54,423 bases of DNA, from the NCBI GenBank assembly GCA_024402405.1, contig JAKSTW010000011.1, positions 1 through 54,423 of the forward strand, in the 5' to 3' direction. This document shows positions 40,745 to 49,107 of the stretch, in pieces. The notes under the pieces are model-generated. The model was given only the letters and a program-made list of their open reading frames with translations. It did no database searches and was not told where the DNA came from. The translations under genes were made by a program, and so were the position numbers. The stretch is from Spirochaetia bacterium. Lineage in GTDB: Bacteria; Spirochaetota; Spirochaetia; CADAEX01. The first letter of the stretch is position 1. The number at the start of each line of letters is the position of its first letter.

Positions 40745-42055
40745 TCAGAATTTTGTCCGCTGGGTCCTGAGCATGAGGTATCCTGCCTCTGCATACATGG
40801 CTATGATGTAGCTGATCACGGCAATTGTTATTCCTTTCATGGTGAAACATGTATTCATGACGGTGATGGCCAGAAATACTGCAGCCAGGTTCATTGCCAC
40901 AGAGAATCCGATATTCCGTGTGGTCTTGCTGTTTATGTTCACAGCCCTCAGCCATGCGATGATCGGGAAGGAGAGGAGCACCGGAGTTATGAGCATAAAT
41001 GGTGCGGCGGCCATATCAGCCAGGTTCTGCGGAAGTCCTGACAGTGTTATGAATATGTATTCCCTGACCGGAGGAATGAATGCCCAGCTGAAGCAGATGA
41101 CACAGGCTGCCACTCCGATCCCCATGACAGAGTGCATGAGGATCCTGTTGTTCTCCCTGGTGCTGAACAGTGCTATGGAGGCCTCCTGGGTGGATGTGCA
41201 TATTCCTCTGAAGATTGCCACCAGGGATATTATGACTGACCATAGTGCCAGTGATTCCATAGGGAGGAGTCCTCTGGAGATTCCTGCTGCGATTATAGGT
41301 CTGTCCGCCTCGGTGACAAAGGAGGTGAGTGCCAGCGGAAGATAGAACAATATAAGTTCTTTCCAGCCTATTGTCTTTTTGAGCGATCGTGTTTCTGATG
41401 AGTCATATTCATGCTTCTGTTTTCTTAAGGTAGGCAGTGCCAGCAGATAAGCTGAGAGCGCACCTGAGAATACTCCCAGGGAAAGTGCGATGGATGCAGC
41501 ATAGCAGCCTCTGATCGAGGAGAGATTCAGCATGAGTATAAGCACTGAAAGTGTGACCACTATTCTGATGAGTGTGACAAAAGATACCGCAATGGTATGA
41601 CCTGCCCTTATCATGACTCCCTGCCACATGCGGCGCAGTCCGATGGTCGGCACCCATGGGATCATCAGTAAAAATGCTGTTCGTGCAGGTGCGATGTATT
41701 CAGGTTCCAGCTTCATTATTCTGGTGGATATGAAATGGAATGGTCCCGGAAGTGCACAGGCTGCATGGATGCCTGTCAGTATGGCCAGAAATGCCAGCAG
41801 AAAGTGCTTCAGCCTCAGATAGTTGTTCCATGAGTCCGCCAGTGCTGTGGCGGCAGAAAGAAACTGTATGATCGGTCCCTCCAGCAGCAGTGAAAGGGAA
41901 GTGACCACAGTGAAGATGGCCAGATTCTCCTTTATGTCACCGGCTCTGGATATGAATGCTATGGCCAGCGGAAATTCAAAATTTATGATGATCTGCATTA
42001 TTGCCAGCGGCAGCCAGAAACGCAGGAATGTCGATACTTTCAGACGGTTTTCCAT
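40745..42055 (-). CDS. MATE/ANK-like multispanning membrane protein
   Basis: A 436-aa inner-membrane protein with about 12 hydrophobic segments in two repeats. The repeat starts are alike: FWLPLAIMQIIINFEFPLA (residue 13) and FYLPLALTSFVTEADRPIIA (near residue 237), each followed by a Leu-Ala-rich helix. This pattern fits the MOP/MATE superfamily and, to my eye, the ANK (progressive ankylosis) branch. The substrate is unknown. There is no clear Shine-Dalgarno; TAATAT ends 7 nt before the ATG but the -35 is weak. Alternative: polysaccharide flippase. Confidence 0.7.
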   Translation of the reverse strand: MENRLKVSTFLRFWLPLAIMQIIINFEFPLAIAFISRAGDIKENLAIFTVVTSLSLLLEGPIIQFLSAATALADSWNNYLRLKHFLLAFLAILTGIHAACALPGPFHFISTRIMKLEPEYIAPARTAFLLMIPWVPTIGLRRMWQGVMIRAGHTIAVSFVTLIRIVVTLSVLILMLNLSSIRGCYAASIALSLGVFSGALSAYLLALPTLRKQKHEYDSSETRSLKKTIGWKELILFYLPLALTSFVTEADRPIIAAGISRGLLPMESLALWSVIISLVAIFRGICTSTQEASIALFSTRENNRILMHSVMGIGVAACVICFSWAFIPPVREYIFITLSGLPQNLADMAAAPFMLITPVLLSFPIIAWLRAVNINSKTTRNIGFSVAMNLAAVFLAITVMNTCFTMKGITIAVISYIIAMYAEAGYLMLRTQRTKF

Positions 42056-42160
42056 TTCAATGATATTATTTTCCGAAATAGAATTCGTGTAAAGATTTTA
42101 TTTGAATTATAAATGAGTTTATTTATAATATCGGACATCTGTATGCAATACCATGATGGA

Positions 42161-43585
42161 TCATCCTACAAAGAAAAATTTTATTATAAAAAGTACGCAC
42201 AGTATCCATGTGAATACGGGAACTTCTTTGGCTTTGCCTGACATCACCATGACGGCTGAGTATGTGATAAGTCCTAATCCAATGGCGTGACCGATGGAGC
42301 CTGATACCGGCATGGCAATAAGCATGATTGCCGCAGGGACAAGTTCAGACGGATTCTCAAAGTCCAGTTTTTTCAAAGTTGATACCATGGATATACCGAC
42401 ATATATGAGAGCTGCTGAGGTTGCTGCAGGCGGAATGACAGCCGCAAGCGGAGCCACGAAAATGCAGAGCATAAAAAGCACTGCAGTCGTTATGCTTGTG
42501 AGACCTGTCCGTCCTCCGATGGCAACTCCTGCTGCTGATTCTACAAATGTGGTGACTGTGCTGGTTCCGGTTGCTGATCCTATCACTGTTCCTATGGCAT
42601 CTGAGAGCAGTGCACCTTTCATTCCGGGCATGTTTCCATTTTTATCCATCATATCGGCCTTGGTGGCAGTACCTACAAGAGTACCCAGTGTGTCAAACAT
42701 ATCGATTATACAGAAACTGATTATGAGTGTGACAGCTGTCAGCCAGCCTATATTCAGCAGACCGTTGAAATCATATTTGAAAAGCGTATTTTCAGCCATA
42801 TCCCTGAATGGAGGAATAAAAGAGACATTATGGAGGCTGTCAAATGGGTCTATATGCAGGAAAAAATATTCGCAGCTCCAATATATTACAGATGCACCAA
42901 GCATTCCCAGAAGAACTGCGCCATGGATGTGTCTGCGGTTTAGGTAAAATATAAGAGCCATTCCAATGAATACTGTGATGACTGTAAGCACCATGGCAGG
43001 CCATGCATCTCCCATTTTGCTTCTGGCGAAATCTGCACCCAGAGCGCCAAAGAAATCCTGCATCATATAGAAAGAATTGCCATCAGAATTGAAAATACCT
43101 GCATTTGATCCGAAACCTATATGGATAAGCATGGTACCCAGTGCAGGGCCTATTGATGTGCGCACTGCGAAAGGTATGGCATTTACGATTTTCTCACGGG
43201 CATCCAGAATTGAAAGTACTGTAAACAGAAGACCCTCGAACAGGATTATGACCAGTACGGTACGGAAACTCTCCAGATAACTCATTCCTGTAAGTGCTGC
43301 AAGGCTTGCGGCAACTGCTGCAAAATATGTGTTCAGTCCCATTCCAGGAGCCATGGCAAAGGGTTTGTTTGACAGAAGCCCCATGAGCAGTGTGCCTGAA
43401 GCGGCCGAGATACATGTGGCTAGAAAAACAGCGTTCCACAGTCCCTGACCTTCAGCTCCGAAACCGGTGAGCAGATTAGGATTAAGGGCGATTATATACG
43501 CCATTGTCATAAAAGTTGCCACACCTGCGGAAATTTCAGTACGCACAGTGGTGTTATTTTCTTTCAGATGGAAAAAATCATGCAT
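42161..43585 (-). CDS. Purine permease, AzgA/GhxP-type (NCS2-related)
   Basis: A 474-aa inner-membrane permease, probably for adenine, guanine or hypoxanthine. Hallmarks are TEISAGVATFMTMAYIIALN (residue 14), ALATCISAASGTLLMGLL-like LATCISAASG, APGMGLNTYFA, ISFCIIDMFDTLGTLVG and ESAAGVAIGGRTGLTS. About 12-13 hydrophobic segments are present. The start at 43585 is set by AGAGGA upstream; the 38-residue extension to 43699 is rejected. No purine riboswitch is recognisable in the leader. Confidence 0.92.
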   Translation of the reverse strand: MHDFFHLKENNTTVRTEISAGVATFMTMAYIIALNPNLLTGFGAEGQGLWNAVFLATCISAASGTLLMGLLSNKPFAMAPGMGLNTYFAAVAASLAALTGMSYLESFRTVLVIILFEGLLFTVLSILDAREKIVNAIPFAVRTSIGPALGTMLIHIGFGSNAGIFNSDGNSFYMMQDFFGALGADFARSKMGDAWPAMVLTVITVFIGMALIFYLNRRHIHGAVLLGMLGASVIYWSCEYFFLHIDPFDSLHNVSFIPPFRDMAENTLFKYDFNGLLNIGWLTAVTLIISFCIIDMFDTLGTLVGTATKADMMDKNGNMPGMKGALLSDAIGTVIGSATGTSTVTTFVESAAGVAIGGRTGLTSITTAVLFMLCIFVAPLAAVIPPAATSAALIYVGISMVSTLKKLDFENPSELVPAAIMLIAMPVSGSIGHAIGLGLITYSAVMVMSGKAKEVPVFTWILCVLFIIKFFFVG

Positions 43586-43691
43586 AGTTATCCTCTTTTT
43601 ATTTTGTATAATTTGTATAATCCATAAAAATAATTTTATCAATATTATATGGCTGAATATCTGAATACAATGTGTGTGATTGTTCCTGTTA

Positions 43692-43720
43692 TTGACCATG
43701 TTTTATTATTCCACTATTCT
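43692..43720 (+). promoter_or_regulatory. Sigma70-like promoter of AGCS gene, very short leader
   Basis: TTGACC (43692-43697), 17-nt spacer, TATTCT (43715-43720), 11 nt to the GTG at 43732. The leader would be about 5 nt, too short for a ribosome binding site, and none is seen. Confidence 0.55.
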
Positions 43721-43731
43721 GAAAAAAACTG

Positions 43732-45141
43732 GTGTTGGGAGTTTTCTTGAAATTCATTGTTGATTTTCTTCTTTATCTGACCGGATGGCCACTGGCGTTT
43801 GTGCTTTTTTTCGGCGGAATTTATTTTACTGTACGTACAAAGTTTATCCAGACAAGACTTTTTAAGGAATCTATACTGGCTGTCAGCGAAAAGCCTGCTA
43901 AAGAGGGTGCCATTTCTTCTTTCGGCGCTCTTATGATCTCCACCGCATCCCGTGTAGGCACCGGAACCATTGTAGGTGTGTCCACAGCGATCTGCTATGG
44001 CGGGCCCGGGGCTGTCTTCTGGATGTGGGTCACCACACTTCTGGGCGGCGCTACAGCATTCGTGGAGTCGACCCTTGCACAGATCTATAAGAAGAGAGAT
44101 GCAGACGGAGGTTCTTATGGAGGACCTGCCTATTATATCGAAGCTGCCCTTCACAGCCGTAAACTGGCGGTCGTTTTCTCAGTTGCCCTGATCTTTACAT
44201 ATGGTGTCGGATACAATATGCTGGCCTCATACAATTTTCAGTCTTCGTTTGCGGGATTCAGTTTCTACGGAGACAGGGCTCCTGCTGTGATCGGAGCTGT
44301 CATAGCACTTCTGTCGCTTTACTGTCTTCTGGGCGGAGGCAGAAGAATTGCTAAGATCACCGGAATACTTGTGCCTGTTATGGGTATTCTGTATGTCTTC
44401 CTTGCCATTGTGTCCCTCATGGTCAATTACATGAATGTTCCTGAAATGTTCAGGATGATATTTTCAGATGCTTTTGATTTTAAAGCTATTTTCGGAGGCT
44501 TTTTCGGCTCCTGCATGATGCTTGGCTTCAAACGCGGTCTGTATTCCAATGAGGCTGGTATAGGTTCTGCTCCAAATGCGGCTGCGGCTGCCGATATCTC
44601 TCATCCTGCCAAACAGGGACTGGTGCAGATGCTTTCCGTATTCATTGATACACTGCTTTTGTGCACAGCAACTGCCTTTATGTGTCTGTGTTCCGGCGTT
44701 GTACCGGAGACAGAACTTGCCGGAGTGCTGTTTGTGCAGAAGGCCATGTCTTCGACTTTTGGTCCTGCCGGACCTTCTTTCATTGTTGTGGCCATGCTCC
44801 TTTTCGCATTCACAACTCTTTTGGGAAACTTCTACTATATTGAGAATTGCTTCGCTTATATGCTCAGAAAGACTCCGTCCCGAAGATTTATGAATACGGT
44901 GCGTGTCATAGGTGCTGTCTTTATTTTCCTTGGGGCGACCATTTCATTTGGTTTTGCATGGGATCTGGCTGATATTGCGCAGTGCATTCTGGCTTTCATA
45001 AATATACCGGTGTGCGTGCTTCTCGGTGGAGTGGCTTTCCGTGCATTGGATGATTATACCGCACAGAAGAAAGCAGGAAAGAATCCTGTGTATAAGGCTG
45101 CGGATGCGGGAGTCAAGGAACCTACTGATTTCTGGAAATAA
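43732..45141 (+). CDS. Sodium:alanine symporter family protein (AGCS)
   Basis: A 469-aa membrane symporter for alanine or glycine with sodium. About ten hydrophobic segments; signatures are GIYFTVRTKFIQTRLF, SRVGTGTIVGVSTAICYGGP, GGSYGGPAYYIE and the FKRGLYSNEAGIGSAPNAAA motif (near residue 270). The start is read as GTG at 43732, because no ATG occurs until well inside the first helices. No ribosome binding site is present. It converges on the MutT gene with a 15-bp gap and no visible terminator. Confidence 0.92.
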   Translation: MLGVFLKFIVDFLLYLTGWPLAFVLFFGGIYFTVRTKFIQTRLFKESILAVSEKPAKEGAISSFGALMISTASRVGTGTIVGVSTAICYGGPGAVFWMWVTTLLGGATAFVESTLAQIYKKRDADGGSYGGPAYYIEAALHSRKLAVVFSVALIFTYGVGYNMLASYNFQSSFAGFSFYGDRAPAVIGAVIALLSLYCLLGGGRRIAKITGILVPVMGILYVFLAIVSLMVNYMNVPEMFRMIFSDAFDFKAIFGGFFGSCMMLGFKRGLYSNEAGIGSAPNAAAAADISHPAKQGLVQMLSVFIDTLLLCTATAFMCLCSGVVPETELAGVLFVQKAMSSTFGPAGPSFIVVAMLLFAFTTLLGNFYYIENCFAYMLRKTPSRRFMNTVRVIGAVFIFLGATISFGFAWDLADIAQCILAFINIPVCVLLGGVAFRALDDYTAQKKAGKNPVYKAADAGVKEPTDFWK

Positions 45142-45156
45142 GTATAAAATATGCTC

Positions 45157-45558
45157 TTAGGATAGCAGTGGGGCAACTCTGTCCATTATGAGAAGATCTG
45201 CCGGGAGCCAATCAACTGAATGCAGAGTTTCCCTGTTGAGCCATTTTGAATCTTTGTGTTCGAGGAGTTTTAGATCACCGGAGACGATAGTGCAGAGAAT
45301 GCAATGCATTGTCAGATGAAAAGCCGGATAATCATAATCCACGACACCAAGGATCTTTTCGGCTTTTATTTCTGTTGCAAGTTCTTCACGGATCTCGCGA
45401 ACGATGCACTGTTCCGGAGTCTCTCCCGGCTCCAGCTTGCCTCCCGGGAATTCCCAGCCGCCTTTGAAATCGCCGTAGCCCCGCTGGGTGGCGAAGACTT
45501 CTTTCGTGCCGTTATTTTCGCGCAGGATGATTGCGCCACTTACTGTTACTTGTTTCAT
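45157..45558 (-). CDS. mutT: NUDIX hydrolase, MutT-like
   Basis: A 133-aa NUDIX hydrolase of the MutT (8-oxo-dGTP diphosphatase) type. The Nudix box starts at GGKLEPGETPEQC and ends REIREELATEI, with all glutamates in place; WEFPGGK precedes it, as in MutT. It lies 2 bp downstream of the PLD/helicase gene on the same strand, with GAGG upstream, so the two are an operon. Base composition is like the rest of the chromosome, unlike the helicase. Substrate by analogy only. Confidence 0.9.
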   Translation of the reverse strand: MKQVTVSGAIILRENNGTKEVFATQRGYGDFKGGWEFPGGKLEPGETPEQCIVREIREELATEIKAEKILGVVDYDYPAFHLTMHCILCTIVSGDLKLLEHKDSKWLNRETLHSVDWLPADLLIMDRVAPLLS

Positions 45559-45560
45559 TT

Positions 45561-48512
45561 TTAAGCCTCGATTCTAGTTTTATCGACATCAGTTATAAAG
45601 TCATTATATAAGTCTGCTGGAACTTCTTGAATTGCAAAATTCATAGTTACAGGACAATCTCCTTTTGCTGTTCCGGGCATTGTTGAAACTTCACCTAAAT
45701 AAATGAACTCCTGTGGGATACCTTCAACTTCTTTAAACTTTCGGACAAATAAATGAAGATGAGTATGACGAGCAGTGTTTTTAATTACATCTAAGCCTCG
45801 ATCACTATCCTGAGTCATGTTATTTGGAGATTGCCACTGGAAAACATTTGAAGTAATGAACTTATCGTGATAATTGATTTCTTCGCGGATGTCGTCTGCT
45901 TTGTATAAATCAACAAAAATAAAATATTGAGGTTTTGCACTTGTGAGTAATCCTGAACCGCGGAAAGAACTGTGGATTTTTTCGTAATTACAAAGTGGGG
46001 CAATACTTCGCATTGAATATTTTCCATAAGGTTTTAAAAATGGGAATCCAAAATCGGCTCGGCCAAATTCTTCATCATATCTTAATAAAGCATATTCAAT
46101 ATAATCGTTTATCCATTTACAGATTTCTTCTTTGTTAGGTGCAGAGAAAAGCTTTGTAACGTTCTGATTTAATGAAATTGTGTTTCCATCGAAGTTCATA
46201 ATTACATCACCGTAAGTTTTTTCTTCTGTAGAGTCAAAGAATTTTCCGGCAAGAAAATTACATGCATTCAGGATGTTATCTTCTTTGCAGTAATCAACAT
46301 ATTTTTTCAAACTGTTTTTTATATCATCAATTGTTGTTGAATTATTAGCGCTGGATACAAGATTATTGATGATACACCATTCTTCAATTCGTTTTGCAGG
46401 AAGTAGCGAATCTAAGAGACGTATGAAAGTTCCAAAAACTTTACTCTGGGAAAGTTGATTTAAAATTACTGATTCTTTGGATGTAATTTCATTTTCTGCA
46501 CTTACAACAAATTCAAAATATGAATGATAGAGAAGATTTCCTTTTTTGATTTTACTAAATACACATGGATCCAAATCAGAACCGTGTTTAATATAATCTG
46601 TCAGATAAGGCATGCGGTTTCCATTATCTTTTCTGAAAACAAAATAAGCTTTTTTCTGATTCACATCGGACATGAATTTTTCTTTATCAATCTGATTCAG
46701 AATCTGCTCTTTCACAATTTTATCAAAGTGAATAAATGTATCACCTGGAATATCAATAAAGTCTGTAGCAACTTCACGAAGTCGAGTCTTCTTATCAGGA
46801 TTTGGATCTTTTGAGAAAACACTGGTCATCAAGAAAGATTTTTGGTAGTTGCCAATAAAGTCTAAAACTGTAAGGAATTCTTTTCCCTTGATTTTACGAA
46901 GGCCACGACCAAGTTGCTGAGTAAATACAATTGAAGATTGAGTTGGACGGAGCATTAAAACAAGATTTACATCCTGAACATCAATACCTTCATTAAAAAT
47001 ATCACGAGAGAAAATATATTGAAGTTTTGAATCATCATCTTCCAGTTGCTGCAAATATTTTTGTCGTTCCGAAACTGAGTTTTCACCAGAAAGAGCAATA
47101 GCATAACCGTCGCCAAGTTTCTTATTAAACTCATCGGCCATAAATTTTGCATGTTCAACAGTTGCACAGAAGCCTAAACATTTTGTTTTGTCTCCATCAT
47201 GGCCATAAAATTTAATCTTTTCAAAAATATAATCTGCACGATTGCTTCGCATAAGCATGCGGGCAACTTCATTAAGATATTCCTCTCCATCATCTGGTGA
47301 ATGAGTAAGTTTTGAATAATCAATTCCTTCTACATCAGTAATTCCAAAATAATGGAAAGGACAAACCAAGTCTTTTTCAAGAGAATCACGAAGACGAATA
47401 TTTACAGCACGGTTAAAATCAAAAATACTGAAAATATCTTTTCCATCAGTTCGATCAGGAGTTGCAGTAAGACCAAGAAGGAACTTTGGTTTGAAGTAAT
47501 TTAAGATTTTTGTATAAGAGTTGTCAGCAGCGTGATGTGCTTCATCAATGATAATGTAATCGAATTCATCAGGAGTAAAATCTTCAAGGTGAATGGCAAG
47601 AGTGCTTTCAGTTACAAAAAGATATTTGCTGTTTTTATTTCCCTTTGAACCTTCATAACGATCAGAAGAATAATCAGGAATAGTTTTTCCAAGAACGTTA
47701 TCAAAAGATTCCTGAGCTTTAATAAGAATGTCTCCACGATGAACAACAAACAGCGCTTTTTTAGGATTGACCTGCATTGCATCAAAAACCGACATATAAG
47801 TTTTTCCAGTTCCAGTTGCTGCAATTGCAAGAGCTTTTGTCTGATTCATTTTACGAAGAGTATTCAATTTTACTATTGCTTCACTTTGCATTTCATTAGG
47901 TTTAATAACCCTTTCTTCAAAGCTGAAAACATCTTTATGTTCTTTCTGAACTTTTTTGATTCCGGCAAGATAGTCGCGGTATTGGATTAAAAATTCATCA
48001 GAAAAATCTTTAGAGTGAGGATCGTTCCAAAGTTCATTAAATTCTTCTAAAACAGATTTAGCAAAAACACCAGGCTTGCGGTTTTCTAAAACTTCTTCGT
48101 TATTGATAACATTCCATTCAACATTCTTTTTAAAGGCTGCACCAGAAATATTTGATGAACCAATAATAATGGTCCATTTTTCTTTATTGTTTTCTTCAGG
48201 ATTTAAAAATAGATAGCCTTTTGCATGAAAGCCTTGATCGCTAGTAGAAGTAAAAATCTTAAGCTGGATATTTTCAAAAGAATTAAGCATTTCAAGAGCC
48301 TGAGGCTGAGTAACATTTATGTAAGTAGAAGCAAGAATCTGGCCTTTTACACCTTTAGCGTTTAAGTCTTTAAGAAGATCCATTAATAGCTGAACACCAC
48401 TTATTCGAATAAACGAAACACAGATTTTAAACTCAGTGCAAGTAGAAAGATTTTCAGTGAGAGTAGTAAAAAAGTTTTTGTTTATTTCATTGGTGATAAG
48501 CTGATTGTTCAT
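45561..48512 (-). CDS. PLD-like plus SF2 helicase protein with DUF3427-type C-terminus
   Basis: A 983-aa multidomain protein. Residues 1-170 resemble a phospholipase D-type nuclease (GFHAKGYLF, an HxK motif at 96-98, and IIIGSSNISG). Next comes an SF2 helicase: Walker A AATGTGKT (231-238), DEAHH (323-327), LTATPDRTDG and motif VI QQLGRGLRKIKG. The last 330 residues match the DUF3427 type. The gene is visibly richer in A+T than its neighbours, with different codon choice (GAA, AAA, ATT), so transfer is likely. Such proteins occur in defence-like settings, but I know of no proof for this one. The partner MutT follows by 2 bp. Confidence 0.88.
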   Translation of the reverse strand: MNNQLITNEINKNFFTTLTENLSTCTEFKICVSFIRISGVQLLMDLLKDLNAKGVKGQILASTYINVTQPQALEMLNSFENIQLKIFTSTSDQGFHAKGYLFLNPEENNKEKWTIIIGSSNISGAAFKKNVEWNVINNEEVLENRKPGVFAKSVLEEFNELWNDPHSKDFSDEFLIQYRDYLAGIKKVQKEHKDVFSFEERVIKPNEMQSEAIVKLNTLRKMNQTKALAIAATGTGKTYMSVFDAMQVNPKKALFVVHRGDILIKAQESFDNVLGKTIPDYSSDRYEGSKGNKNSKYLFVTESTLAIHLEDFTPDEFDYIIIDEAHHAADNSYTKILNYFKPKFLLGLTATPDRTDGKDIFSIFDFNRAVNIRLRDSLEKDLVCPFHYFGITDVEGIDYSKLTHSPDDGEEYLNEVARMLMRSNRADYIFEKIKFYGHDGDKTKCLGFCATVEHAKFMADEFNKKLGDGYAIALSGENSVSERQKYLQQLEDDDSKLQYIFSRDIFNEGIDVQDVNLVLMLRPTQSSIVFTQQLGRGLRKIKGKEFLTVLDFIGNYQKSFLMTSVFSKDPNPDKKTRLREVATDFIDIPGDTFIHFDKIVKEQILNQIDKEKFMSDVNQKKAYFVFRKDNGNRMPYLTDYIKHGSDLDPCVFSKIKKGNLLYHSYFEFVVSAENEITSKESVILNQLSQSKVFGTFIRLLDSLLPAKRIEEWCIINNLVSSANNSTTIDDIKNSLKKYVDYCKEDNILNACNFLAGKFFDSTEEKTYGDVIMNFDGNTISLNQNVTKLFSAPNKEEICKWINDYIEYALLRYDEEFGRADFGFPFLKPYGKYSMRSIAPLCNYEKIHSSFRGSGLLTSAKPQYFIFVDLYKADDIREEINYHDKFITSNVFQWQSPNNMTQDSDRGLDVIKNTARHTHLHLFVRKFKEVEGIPQEFIYLGEVSTMPGTAKGDCPVTMNFAIQEVPADLYNDFITDVDKTRIEA

Positions 48513-48724
48513 ACTTGCAGCTTATCAGGAATTTTAGAATTGGACCAGATCGCATAATCATATATCATGAAAATATGATATATTTGATATTATAAAATAA
48601 TAACAATGATTTAAAATCATAGATACACCATTCAAAACAGGTGACTATGGTATTCTCAATTAGATTTGCTAATTTTTTATATTGGAAAAAATAGTAAAAA
48701 CACTTATTTTGGATATAATTTTAG
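48513..48724. other. AT-rich spacer upstream of helicase gene
   Basis: Very AT-rich, with no ORF of note. It holds the inverted repeat at 48560-48583 and an -10-like TATAAT on the minus strand near 48590. Composition shifts to the chromosome average at about 48730, which is probably the edge of the acquired segment. Confidence 0.5.
48560..48583. repeat. Inverted repeat upstream of helicase gene
   Basis: Perfect 9-bp arms ATATATCAT and ATGATATAT separated by GAAAAT, 48 bp upstream of the helicase ATG. It could be an operator. There is no following T-run that would make it a terminator for known genes. Confidence 0.5.
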
Positions 48725-48835
48725 TGGGAGTGCTTCATCACCGGACGGAACCGTGAGCGTAGGCTGGACACTGTTGCCGGTGAGCTTGCACTCTGGCTTG
48801 AAGAGGGTTTGGCAGAATCATACATTGAATTTTGA
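48725..48835 (+). pseudogene. Possible remnant of a protein C-terminus
   Basis: Between a stop at 48722-48724 and a TGA at 48833-48835 lies a 36-codon open frame without a start codon. It encodes a sensible, charged helical tail (ITGRNRERRLDTVAGE, LALWLEEGLAESYIEF). G+C and codon choice look coding, unlike the AT-rich sequence before it. I read it as the truncated end of a gene cut when the helicase segment arrived. I do not recognise the family; it may also be chance. Confidence 0.4.
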
Positions 48836-48838
48836 AGG

Positions 48839-48867
48839 TTGCAACTATTGCTGAAAATGGGTATATT
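48839..48867 (+). promoter_or_regulatory. Promoter of copper locus, leaderless arrangement
   Basis: TTGCAA (48839-48844), 17-nt spacer, TATATT (48862-48867), 6 nt to the ATG at 48874. No ribosome binding site and no obvious CsoR/CueR operator. Confidence 0.55.
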
Positions 48868-48873
48868 TGAATC

Positions 48874-49107
48874 ATGAAGACTACATTACAGATTGCCGGT
48901 ATGCGGTGCGCCGGTTGTTCATCTGCCTGCGAGAAGGCCCTGAAGAAAGTGAACGGGGTCATCTCCGCATCTGTGAACCTGGCTGCTGCCAAAGCTGATA
49001 TAGAATTTGACGATAAGATCGCCACTGTGGATGATTTCTGCGATGCCATTGAGGACGCAGGTTTCGCTGTGGTTGACGATATCGAAGAAGAAAAAAAAAA
49101 GAACTGA
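48874..49107 (+). CDS. Heavy-metal-associated domain, CopZ-like (zero-frame product)
   Basis: A 77-aa protein that is a single HMA domain: [20 protein letters not shown] with the Cu(I)-binding CAGC at residues 12-15, then the ferredoxin-like fold ending near residue 68. A Glu/Lys tail follows and the frame stops at TGA 49105-49107, straight after a run of ten A. Alone this is the size of a CopZ copper chaperone. The same domain is also the N-terminus of the following ATPase if ribosomes shift -1 at 49095-49101. The promoter implies a leaderless mRNA. Confidence 0.85.
   Translation: MKTTLQIAGMRCAGCSSACEKALKKVNGVISASVNLAAAKADIEFDDKIATVDDFCDAIEDAGFAVVDDIEEEKKKN
49095..49101 (+). promoter_or_regulatory. 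-1 frameshift slippery heptamer A AAA AAG
   Basis: Zero-frame codons are AAA (49096-49098) and AAG (49099-49101), preceded by A at 49095: the canonical X XXY YYZ heptamer, the same as in E. coli dnaX. After a -1 slip the next codons are GAA CTG AAA GCT GCT GAG, which read straight into the ATPase without a stop. Possible downstream pairings are CTGAAA (49104-49109) with TTTCAG (49142-49147) or GCTGA (49113-49117) with TCAGC (49144-49148). Confidence 0.6.

Noticed and set aside
43586-43731. Purine riboswitch before the purine permease
   Set aside because: No aptamer core, no paired helices and no terminator were found in this AT-rich spacer.
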